Below, in pieces: positions 6,822 through 13,103 of a stretch of 13,103 bases of DNA. Each line of letters opens with the position of its first letter. Positions within the stretch are counted from its first letter, which is position 1. The DNA is taken from the NCBI GenBank assembly GCA_019116185.1, contig DXCD01000194.1, positions 1 to 13,103 on the forward strand. The letters are read 5' to 3'. The DNA is from Candidatus Mediterraneibacter stercorigallinarum. Its GTDB lineage: Bacteria; Bacillota; Clostridia; Lachnospirales; Lachnospiraceae. Position numbers and translations under genes: made by a program. Under the pieces are notes generated by a model. It was not told the origin of the DNA. It made no database searches and saw nothing but the letters and a program-made list of their open reading frames with translations.

Positions 6822-7544
6822 ATGGTGAAAGATAATAAAAATATCTATGAATTCAGCGGCAGAGTGAGGTACAGCGAGATCGACCACAGAGGGACCATGA
6901 CCCTGCCCGCGCTGATCAATTATTTCCAGGACTGCAGTACATTCCATTCCGAGTCAATCGGGCTCGGGATGGAACGGCTCAAGCTGAAGAAGAAGGCATG
7001 GGTGCTGTCTTACTGGCAGATCATTATCGATCGATACCCGAAACTGTATGAAAAGATCACCACAGGGACATTCGCTACGGAATTCAAAGGGCTCTTCGGA
7101 AACCGTAATTTCTATATGAAGGACGAGGAAGGCGGAAGGATCGCCTGTGCGAATTCGATCTGGGTGTTCATGGATCTTGAGAAGGGACGTCCCTGCCGCC
7201 CGGCAGAGGAAGATATCGCTCCGTACGGTGTGAACGAGCCGCTGGACATGCCTTACGAGGACAGGAAGATATCAGTGCCGGAAGTATTTGAGGACCGGGA
7301 GCCGTTCCCGGTGAGAAAATATCACATTGATACAAATGAGCATGTGAATAACTGCCAGTATGTACAGATGGCTCTGGAAATGCTTTCAGGGGATATCAGC
7401 GTGCGGCAGGTCAGAGTGGATTACAAGAAATCCGCCGTGCTGGGAGACATTATTTACCCGGGAGTCGCACAAGACCAGGGGCGGATCGTGACAGAACTGC
7501 GGGACGAAAACAAAAGACCTTACGCGGTCATTGAGATGAAATGA
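6822..7544 (+). CDS. Acyl-ACP thioesterase (FatA/FatB-like)
   Basis: A 240-residue double-hotdog thioesterase that hydrolyses acyl-ACP to free fatty acid and ACP. The N-terminal hotdog (about residues 8-135) contains the typical VRYSEIDHRGTMTLPALINYFQD opening. The second half carries HIDTNEHVNN, with D170, N172 and H174 matching the D-x-N-x-H catalytic pattern of plant FatB enzymes. Length is normal for bacterial members. It starts 20 bases after the CDF gene, with a GAGG site upstream, and ends seven bases before the hydrolase gene, so the three lipid-type genes are probably co-translated from one message. Chain-length preference cannot be predicted by eye. Confidence 0.93.
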   Translation: MVKDNKNIYEFSGRVRYSEIDHRGTMTLPALINYFQDCSTFHSESIGLGMERLKLKKKAWVLSYWQIIIDRYPKLYEKITTGTFATEFKGLFGNRNFYMKDEEGGRIACANSIWVFMDLEKGRPCRPAEEDIAPYGVNEPLDMPYEDRKISVPEVFEDREPFPVRKYHIDTNEHVNNCQYVQMALEMLSGDISVRQVRVDYKKSAVLGDIIYPGVAQDQGRIVTELRDENKRPYAVIEMK

Positions 7545-7551
7545 GGCTGTG

Positions 7552-8526
7552 ATGACAAAAGCGATGAGAGCGGTCCTCCAGGCGCTGTCTTACGGAAATA
7601 TCGAGGTAGAGGCGGCGAGGCGGCTGGCGGACCTGAAGAAACTGGATCCCATGCGGATTTTCGGGAAAAAGCTGGACACAGAAATCTATAACGATACATA
7701 TAAAGTACCGGTGCGCCTGTATTTCCCGGATGAGAAATTAATGACAGACGAGAAGCCGGTGACAGCCGAGCGGGCGATCCTTTTTTTCCACGGAGGGGGC
7801 TGGACCACGGAGAGCGTGGAGACTTATGACAGGGTATGCTCCCGGATGGCGCAGTCCACCAGCCGGCTCGTCATATCTGTGGAATACCGGCTGGCCCCGG
7901 AGCATAAATTCCCCACAGGTTTTGAGGACTGCTATGCAGTCGCAAAGGCAGTGTATGGCGGGCAGGTCCTGCCGGGCATCGACCCGGATCAGATAACTGT
8001 GATGGGGGACAGCGCGGGAGGCAACCTGGCGGCGGCTGTGTGCATGCGGGCGAGAGATACCGGTGAGTTTTCCCCGAAACGCCAGGTCCTGATCTATCCG
8101 GCGCTCTATAACTGCTATACAGAGGAATCACCTTATGAATCCGTACAGACCAACGGAACCGGATATCTGCTGACCAGTGTAAAGATGGAAGATTATGTGA
8201 GGCTTTACGCACGGACAGTAGAGGACAGGCAGAATCCTTACTTCGCGCCTCTTCTTGCCAAAGATTTCTCTCAGCTTCCGGACACGCTCATCCTGACGGC
8301 GGAGTTTGACCCGCTGAGAGATGAAGGGGAAGACTATGGGCAGAAACTTCGGGCTGCCGGCTGCCGGGTGAGGGTGGAGCGGATCCGGGGAGCTCTGCAC
8401 GGGTACTTTGCCCTGGGAATCCAGCATCTGTATGTGCAGGAGAGTTTCCGGCATATTAACCGGTTCCTGAGCGTGGAGCAGGCATTGCTGGATAAAGAGA
8501 GAGCACAGGACCAGGAGCAGCCCTGA
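7552..8526 (+). CDS. Alpha/beta hydrolase, HSL (hormone-sensitive lipase) family esterase
   Basis: A 324-residue cytoplasmic esterase of the alpha/beta hydrolase-3 (HSL) family. The oxyanion-hole motif HGGGW is at 80-84, the nucleophile elbow GDSAGG has S154, the catalytic aspartate is D253 in EFDPLRDEG and the histidine is H283 in HGYF. The family usually hydrolyses short or medium acyl esters. The ATG at 7552 follows an AGG site by five bases; an in-frame GTG three bases earlier is possible and would add one residue. It lies between the thioesterase and the acyltransferase/membrane gene, with short gaps on both sides, which suggests a shared acyl or ester substrate. That link is inferred from context. 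Confidence 0.9.
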   Translation: MTKAMRAVLQALSYGNIEVEAARRLADLKKLDPMRIFGKKLDTEIYNDTYKVPVRLYFPDEKLMTDEKPVTAERAILFFHGGGWTTESVETYDRVCSRMAQSTSRLVISVEYRLAPEHKFPTGFEDCYAVAKAVYGGQVLPGIDPDQITVMGDSAGGNLAAAVCMRARDTGEFSPKRQVLIYPALYNCYTEESPYESVQTNGTGYLLTSVKMEDYVRLYARTVEDRQNPYFAPLLAKDFSQLPDTLILTAEFDPLRDEGEDYGQKLRAAGCRVRVERIRGALHGYFALGIQHLYVQESFRHINRFLSVEQALLDKERAQDQEQP

Positions 8527-8541
8527 AAGGAGGAATCGGGC

Positions 8542-10353
8542 TTGAATGAGAAGAAACAGAGACGATGGAGAAAGCTGGATAACGCCGCCCAGGCATTTCC
8601 CGCGGCCACAGGAAAGAAGGATACAAGGGTGTTCCGGTTCTACTGTATGCTGAAGGAGGACGTGCAGGAAGAACTTCTGCAGAGGGCGCTGGAACAGACA
8701 CTGGAGAAATACCCGCTTTTTCTCTCAGTCCTGAGAAAAGGTCTGTTCTGGTTCTACATGGAACCAAGAGACATCCCGGCGTTGGTGCATCCGGAAAGCC
8801 GGCCTCCGTGCAGCCGGATCTATGTCCCGGATCAGAAAAAGCTGCTCTTTGAAGTTACATATTATAAAAAACGGATCAATTTTGAAGTATTCCACGGGCT
8901 GACTGACGGCACCGGGGCCATGAATTTTTTAAAAGAGCTTGTACGTAATTATCTGATACTCGCTCATCCCGGGGAGACGATTCCCGAGATTGACGGCGGA
9001 CAAGAACTGACCCAGAATGATTATGAGGAGGACAGTTTCTCACAGTATTATACAGGGGCAAAGGAGAAAAGAGCAAAGTCAAGGCCTGCATTTCAGCTGA
9101 AAGGAGAACGCCTGGAGCAGGAGGAGATGGAGATTACGGAAATCCTTCTTTCTGCCGGGGAGGTGCACAGAAGGGCGAAAGAATACGGTGTGTCAGTTAC
9201 CGCATTTCTGGCGGCGGCATTCCTCTATGCCATTTATGAAGAAATACCGAAAAGCAGGCTGAAAAGGCCGGTGTCGCTTATGATTCCTGTGAATTTAAGG
9301 AATTTCTTCCCTTCAGATTCCATGACAAATTTCTGGAGCTGGATTGAGACTGCGCATGACCTGGGAGAAAATGCGAAGCTGGAAGACGTGATCAGGAAGA
9401 TGAAAGATGTGTTTGGCAAGGAGGCGCTAAGGAAGGAAATATCCTGCCGCATGAATGACCTTGTCCGTCTGGAGAAGAATCCGTTCCTCAGGGCAGTGCC
9501 GCTGGAAATCAAAAATTTATTCCTGCTTGCAGGGACAACGCTGGGCGGCCGCAGCGTGACAGCAGTGTACTCGAATATCGGACGGATCCAGATGCCTTTG
9601 GAGTATGGAAAATATATCAAACGGTTTGGATTCTTTGCAAGCACAGACAAGCTTCAGCTGTGTTCCTGTTCTTACGGGGATGATCTGGTCCTTGGATTTA
9701 CATCGAAGATCCTGAATTCAAATATCTGCCGGAACTTTGTGAGCATTCTGAAAAAGGAAGGGATCGCAAGTCATATAGAAGAAAGTGATTTCCCGGGATA
9801 TAATGAGAAACCATCCCGGACAGCCCTTACCGGGCTGCGCATCTTTTCCTTTACATGCACCGCGGCGGTCGTGATCTGCTGGATGCTCAACTATCTGCTG
9901 TCTCCGGGAGAATGGTGGGCAGGATATGTGACCGCGGGAGTGTTCTGTACATGGCTGCTCATCATGGTGGGATTCCGCAAGCGGAAAAACCCTCTGAAAA
10001 ACGGCATGTGGCAGCTTGTTATCGTGACGGCCGGGTCAGTGCTGTGGGATGTGTTTACCGGCTGGCATGGCTGGTCTGCGGACTTTGTCATTCCTCTGGC
10101 GTCATTGGTGACTCTGCTCTCCATGGTGATTCTGTCCGCTGCATGCAGGATGGAAGCATCGGAGTACCTGTTTTATCTGGTGCAGGCAGGGGCGTTCGGG
10201 CTGATCCCGTTCATCCTCCTTCTGGCAGGTGTAGTCACGGTTCCGTACCCTTCGGTCATATGCGCAGGCATAAGCCTTCTGTTTCTCATCGGTCTGGTGA
10301 TCTTTAAGGGAAAGGAATTCGCAAGAGAGGTGCAGAAAAAATTCCGGGTGTGA
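8542..10353 (+). CDS. Condensation-type acyltransferase fused to a six-helix membrane domain (DUF6320-like)
   Basis: A 603-residue two-part protein. Residues about 10-420 resemble the alcohol acetyltransferase/PapA/condensation superfamily, with the active-site pattern HGLTDGTG starting near residue 118 (a variant of HxxxDG). Residues about 430-590 hold roughly six hydrophobic helices followed by a short basic tail. This resembles the DUF6320 region I recall at the end of related Firmicutes proteins. The enzyme would move an acyl group from a thioester to a hydroxyl acceptor at the membrane, but donor and acceptor are unknown. The start is a TTG: AAAGGAGG (8526-8533) ends eight bases before it and there is no suitable ATG until near 8648. 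Translation overlaps the hydrolase stop region, consistent with coupled expression. Confidence 0.82.
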   Translation: MNEKKQRRWRKLDNAAQAFPAATGKKDTRVFRFYCMLKEDVQEELLQRALEQTLEKYPLFLSVLRKGLFWFYMEPRDIPALVHPESRPPCSRIYVPDQKKLLFEVTYYKKRINFEVFHGLTDGTGAMNFLKELVRNYLILAHPGETIPEIDGGQELTQNDYEEDSFSQYYTGAKEKRAKSRPAFQLKGERLEQEEMEITEILLSAGEVHRRAKEYGVSVTAFLAAAFLYAIYEEIPKSRLKRPVSLMIPVNLRNFFPSDSMTNFWSWIETAHDLGENAKLEDVIRKMKDVFGKEALRKEISCRMNDLVRLEKNPFLRAVPLEIKNLFLLAGTTLGGRSVTAVYSNIGRIQMPLEYGKYIKRFGFFASTDKLQLCSCSYGDDLVLGFTSKILNSNICRNFVSILKKEGIASHIEESDFPGYNEKPSRTALTGLRIFSFTCTAAVVICWMLNYLLSPGEWWAGYVTAGVFCTWLLIMVGFRKRKNPLKNGMWQLVIVTAGSVLWDVFTGWHGWSADFVIPLASLVTLLSMVILSAACRMEASEYLFYLVQAGAFGLIPFILLLAGVVTVPYPSVICAGISLLFLIGLVIFKGKEFAREVQKKFRV

Positions 10354-10374
10354 GTACTGTCCCGGGAATCTGAA

Positions 10375-10425
10375 TATATCCCGGATGCCCGCTCCGGAGG
10401 GAGCGGCGCATCCCAGGATGATATA
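10375..10425. terminator. Hairpin between convergent genes, probable bidirectional terminator
   Basis: GGATGC plus CCGCTCC (10383-10395) pairs with GGAGCGG, one bulged C, and GCATCC (10400-10413) around a GGAG loop. The stem extends outward to TATATC/GATATA (10375-10380 with 10420-10425). It sits in the 87 bases between two convergent genes, which is where shared terminators are usual. Neither side has a strong T run, so efficiency is uncertain. Confidence 0.55.
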
Positions 10426-10440
10426 GTGAATCAAGGAAAA

Positions 10441-11226
10441 TTATAAAGATGCTAATATCTCTTCGAGCACATCCTCCACAGAAGCGGTTACACAGTCAGC
10501 GTGCTCTGCGATACCGGGAGCTGAGTTTTCCATGGCATAGCTCTTCCCGGCAAGTTCCAGCATCTCCACGTCATTGTATTGGTCTCCGAATGCGATGCAT
10601 TCCTCAGGTATCACTTGAAACAGATCCATGAGCTGCTTCAGGGCGGTGCCTTTATTGCAGTCAGGCACAATAAAGTCGATCCAGACATGACCGGATGTCA
10701 CAACTTTGATCTCAGATGCAAACATTTCTTGCAGATGCTTCAGATATTCGAGCAGATCCTGAGAAGTCATGTTGGCGATTGCGATCTTAAGGATCGGTCC
10801 TTCTACATTCCGCACATCGTCAACGATTTTTGTGGTGTTATGCATTACATTAACAATATGATCCACAAATTCCGGATCATTGTCTTCAATGTAGCAGGCA
10901 TCCTGGCGGGATACGACGATCTCAAATCCCGGACGCTTCTTGATCTCATCCAGGATCCTGCGGGCAAGACCGTCCGGAATGATCCCCCGGGAGATCACTT
11001 CTCCCTGATGAATGCACAGGGAACCATTTTCTGCTATATATGAGATATCGTCTTTGATCTCGTCAAATATGCGGCGTTCATTATCATACTGGCGTCCGCT
11101 GGCCGCGACAAAGTGGATTCCCCTCTGTGTTATCTCGCGGATCAGCCTTATCGCCCGCGGTGTCAGCTCCTGCGCGCCGTTCTGGAGCAGCGTGCCGTCC
11201 AGGTCGCTTGCAATCAGTTTTATCAT
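10441..11226 (-). CDS. Cof-type HAD-superfamily (IIB) phosphatase
   Basis: A 261-residue cytoplasmic phosphatase. Motif I is SDLDGTLL (D8, D10), motif II is ASGR (S43), motif III is the lysine in NKGTALK (K192), and motif IV is GDQYNDVEML (D215, D219). The IIB-type cap lies between motifs II and III (about residues 85-185). Members act on sugar phosphates, flavin precursors or pyridoxal phosphate, and the substrate cannot be told from sequence. The ATG has GGAGG seven bases upstream on the minus strand. It is transcribed away from glmM and converges on the acyltransferase gene. Confidence 0.93.
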   Translation of the reverse strand: MIKLIASDLDGTLLQNGAQELTPRAIRLIREITQRGIHFVAASGRQYDNERRIFDEIKDDISYIAENGSLCIHQGEVISRGIIPDGLARRILDEIKKRPGFEIVVSRQDACYIEDNDPEFVDHIVNVMHNTTKIVDDVRNVEGPILKIAIANMTSQDLLEYLKHLQEMFASEIKVVTSGHVWIDFIVPDCNKGTALKQLMDLFQVIPEECIAFGDQYNDVEMLELAGKSYAMENSAPGIAEHADCVTASVEDVLEEILASL

Positions 11227-11394
11227 AAAAATCCTCCGATATAAAGTTCTTTAATCAATCTTTAATCAATCGTTCTTTCAGCAAACAGTTTCAATAACGG
11301 GCCGGTACTGTGGGAAGCCGGAAGCTCCCCGGTCAGCCTTTTACAGTATATTCTAAAAAATATCTGTTGTAAATACGTAACAAAAAAGAAATAC
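11227..11394. other. Intergenic region between the HAD gene and the glmM promoter
   Basis: No gene is visible. It holds a perfect 11-base tandem repeat, CTTTAATCAAT, at 11249-11259 and 11260-11270, close upstream of the HAD start. It also holds a G/C-rich hairpin (GGGAAGC 11312-11318 with GCTCCCC 11324-11330, one mismatch). I could not find a convincing promoter for the HAD gene: the A/T-rich -10-like match near 11241-11247 would put the start of transcription inside the ribosome site. Confidence 0.5.
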
Positions 11395-11423
11395 TTGTAA
11401 CTGTTCTGTAATAGTAATATAAT
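11395..11423 (+). promoter_or_regulatory. Sigma-A promoter for glmM
   Basis: TTGTAA (11395-11400), a 17-base spacer and a perfect TATAAT (11418-11423). Transcription would begin near 11430, with a leader of about 70 bases before the glmM start. No riboswitch or ribozyme is recognised in the leader. Confidence 0.78.
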
Positions 11424-11498
11424 GTGAATATGTCAGGGCAGGGGATGAACAGCCCGGCTTTGGCATAAATATTATGGAAGATCAAGAGGTAGATTACT

Positions 11499-12842
11499 AT
11501 GGGTAAATATTTTGGGACAGATGGTTTCCGCGGCGAGGCGAATGTCGTCCTTACCGTGGAGCATGCGTTTAAAGTAGGCCGTTATCTCGGATGGTATTTC
11601 GGACAGGAGCACAAGGCAAGAGTCGTGATCGGAAAAGATACAAGACGAAGCAGCTATATGTTTGAGTATGCGCTGGCTGCAGGACTGACTGCATCCGGAG
11701 CGGACGCGTATCTCCTTCATGTTACGACGACACCGAGCGTTTCCTATGTTGTAAGAACAGAGGATTTTGACTGCGGCATCATGATCTCGGCAAGCCACAA
11801 TCCGTTCTATGATAACGGAATCAAGGTGATCAACAGCGCGGGACATAAAATGGAGGCAGAAGTAGAGGAAAAGATCGAAGCATACATTGACGGCGAGATA
11901 GAGGAACTCCCGCTTGCTACAAAAGAAAAGATCGGAAGGACAATCGATTACGCGGCAGGAAGAAATCGCTACATGGGCCATCTGATCTCCCTGGCGACCC
12001 GTTCCTTTGATGACATGAGAATCGGTCTTGACTGTTCTAACGGAAGTGCGTTTGCCATCGCTAAGAGCGTGTTCGACGCACTGGGAGCAAAGACCTATGT
12101 GATCAATAACGAACCAGACGGAACGAATATCAATACAAACTGCGGATCTACCCATATTGAAGTCCTTCAGGAATTTGTAAAAGAAAAGAAGCTGGACGTC
12201 GGATTCGCCTATGACGGAGATGCCGACAGATGTATCGCGGTCGATGAGAACGGAAATGTAGTAGACGGCGACCGTATCATGTACGTCTGCGGAAAATATC
12301 TGATGGAGCAGGGGCGCCTTGAGGATAATACAATTGTTACAACAGTAATGTCCAACCTGGGACTCTATAAAGCATGCGATAAGGCTGGCATGAAATACGA
12401 GCAGACAGCAGTGGGCGACAAATATGTATATGAAAATATGCTGAAGAACGGATATGTGCTCGGCGGGGAACAGTCCGGACATATCATATTCAGCAAACAT
12501 GCAAGGACAGGCGACGGTATTCTTACATCCCTTATGCTCATGGAAGTCATCCTTGAGAAAAAGCAGACACTCGGCAAGCTGGCTGATGAAGTGAAGATCT
12601 TCCCGCAGCTGCTGAAAAATGTCCGCGTAAAAGATAAAAAGACTGCAAGAGAAAACCCGGCTGTACAGGCAGCAGTCCAGAAAGTGGCAGACGAGCTTGG
12701 AAGCGAGGGACGCATCCTTGTCCGCGAGAGCGGGACAGAGCCCGTGATCCGCGTCATGGTAGAGGCGGCTTCAGACGAGATCTGCGAGAAATATGTGGAC
12801 AGCGTGGTAGAAGTCATCAAGGCAGAAGGACTGACAGAGTAG
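11499..12842 (+). CDS. glmM: Phosphoglucosamine mutase
   Basis: A 447-residue cytoplasmic enzyme that interconverts glucosamine-6-phosphate and glucosamine-1-phosphate, feeding UDP-GlcNAc for peptidoglycan. The four phosphohexomutase landmarks are present. The N-terminal FGTDGFRG is at 5-12. The phosphoserine loop is ISASHNPFYDNGIK with catalytic S99. The magnesium loop is DGDADR (D239, D241, D243). The C-terminal phosphate-binding loop is RESGTEPVIRV. Length is standard. AAGAGG ends nine bases before the ATG, and the sigma-A promoter at 11395-11423 serves it. The long-hairpin repeat copy 2 starts nine bases after the stop. A 342-residue open frame on the opposite strand of this gene is a coding shadow. 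Confidence 0.97.
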   Translation: MGKYFGTDGFRGEANVVLTVEHAFKVGRYLGWYFGQEHKARVVIGKDTRRSSYMFEYALAAGLTASGADAYLLHVTTTPSVSYVVRTEDFDCGIMISASHNPFYDNGIKVINSAGHKMEAEVEEKIEAYIDGEIEELPLATKEKIGRTIDYAAGRNRYMGHLISLATRSFDDMRIGLDCSNGSAFAIAKSVFDALGAKTYVINNEPDGTNINTNCGSTHIEVLQEFVKEKKLDVGFAYDGDADRCIAVDENGNVVDGDRIMYVCGKYLMEQGRLEDNTIVTTVMSNLGLYKACDKAGMKYEQTAVGDKYVYENMLKNGYVLGGEQSGHIIFSKHARTGDGILTSLMLMEVILEKKQTLGKLADEVKIFPQLLKNVRVKDKKTARENPAVQAAVQKVADELGSEGRILVRESGTEPVIRVMVEAASDEICEKYVDSVVEVIKAEGLTE

Positions 12843-12851
12843 AAATTGGAT

Positions 12852-13103
12852 TTGCCGGGGCACCCGAGGATGGGCAAATTGGACGAAAACAGTGAAGCGG
12901 GGATGTCGAAGACGTATTCAGATCGTGTGTACGGCTGGCTTCGGCTCCGCTCCACGAGGCAAGTAAAACTAAAAAATTCGGAACTATGCTAAGAACAGAA
13001 ATTGGCAGAGGGCAACTCGACTTCGTCTCAGACAATCCCTCTGCCAATTTCAACGCATAGTTCCGAATTTTAAGTTTTACTAAGCCTCATTCCGAAGTCG
13101 CCT
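12852..13103 (+). repeat. Long-hairpin repeat, copy 2 (candidate structured RNA), cut by the window edge
   Basis: The same ordered boxes as copy 1: TTGCCGGGG (12852-12860), GAAAACAG (12885-12892), ACGTATTC (12912-12919) and CGGCTCCGCTCCA (12942-12954). The hairpin then pairs 12956-12960 with 13084-13088, 12962-12970 with 13073-13081 (9 bp), 12973-12989 with 13055-13071 (17 bp) and 12998-13012 with 13037-13051 (15 bp). The 24-nt loop is 13013-13036. A second short stem is possible near the 5' end: TTTGC with GCAAA (12852-12878 area), which becomes TTTGC with GTAAA in copy 1. The element starts nine bases after the glmM stop, on the same strand. The 3' boundary lies beyond 13103. No T run follows the stem and there is no credible protein. 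Confidence 0.8.

Noticed and set aside
11240..11270. TTGATT...TTTATA as a promoter for the HAD gene
   Set aside because: The start of transcription would fall within the GGAGG site, leaving no usable leader.
11424..11498. glmS-type ribozyme or riboswitch in the glmM leader
   Set aside because: The leader is only about 70 bases, shows just a weak 4-bp GGGC/GCCC pairing, and has none of the conserved cores.
11472..12500. 342-residue open frame opposite glmM
   Set aside because: It lies antisense within a clear glmM gene and its residues show no known domain; this is a codon-usage shadow.
12852..13103. Integron attC site, retron or simple intrinsic terminator as an explanation for the long hairpin
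   Set aside because: There is no attC core (GTTRRRY/RYYYAAC), no reverse transcriptase or integrase in the window, and no T run after the stem.

Overview
The window looks like the chromosome of a spore-forming Firmicute, most likely a Lachnospiraceae member (Clostridium cluster XIVa type). The evidence is near-balanced base composition, strong AGGAGG-type ribosome binding sites, an early forespore signalling gene (spoIIR), a SPOCS/LysM spore-coat morphogenesis gene resembling sipL, and the MEP-pathway gene ispE beside them. There are no tRNAs, rRNAs, CRISPR arrays, transposase genes or phage genes.

Layout. 1-264 holds a long imperfect hairpin with short conserved sequence boxes, read on the minus strand. 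276-1010 is plsC (minus). A divergent intergenic region (1011-1162) has a good sigma-A promoter for plsC and a sigma-E-like promoter facing right. A PrcB-domain lipoprotein and the sipL-like gene follow (1163-3217). Then comes a tightly packed series, all on plus: ispE, an FCD-type GntR regulator, spoIIR, a CDF metal exporter with an N-D-D-D metal site, an acyl-ACP thioesterase, an HSL-family alpha/beta hydrolase, and a condensation-type acyltransferase fused to a membrane domain (3332-10353). The series ends in a hairpin region shared with a convergent Cof-type HAD phosphatase (10441-11226, minus). After a 272-base regulatory gap, glmM (11499-12842, plus) is transcribed from a textbook promoter. 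A second copy of the long-hairpin element starts nine bases after the glmM stop and runs off the right edge.

How the parts fit. The lipoprotein/sipL/ispE/gntR/spoIIR block mixes sporulation with isoprenoid synthesis. SpoIIR is the forespore signal that leads to sigma-E activation in the mother cell, and the sigma-E-like promoter ahead of the lipoprotein and sipL-like genes matches a mother-cell coat role. The thioesterase/hydrolase/acyltransferase trio, with plsC nearby, suggests an acyl-transfer or lipid function whose product cannot be read from sequence.

The most unusual feature is the pair of long-hairpin elements at the window edges. They share ordered conserved boxes (TTGCCGGGG, GAAAACAG, ACGTATTC, CGGCTCCGCTCCA), an equal-length apical loop that is 22/28 identical, and stem arms of nearly equal length. 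The stem sequences differ almost completely yet still pair with themselves. This is the signature of a structured RNA or hairpin-based mobile repeat family. I do not recognise it.
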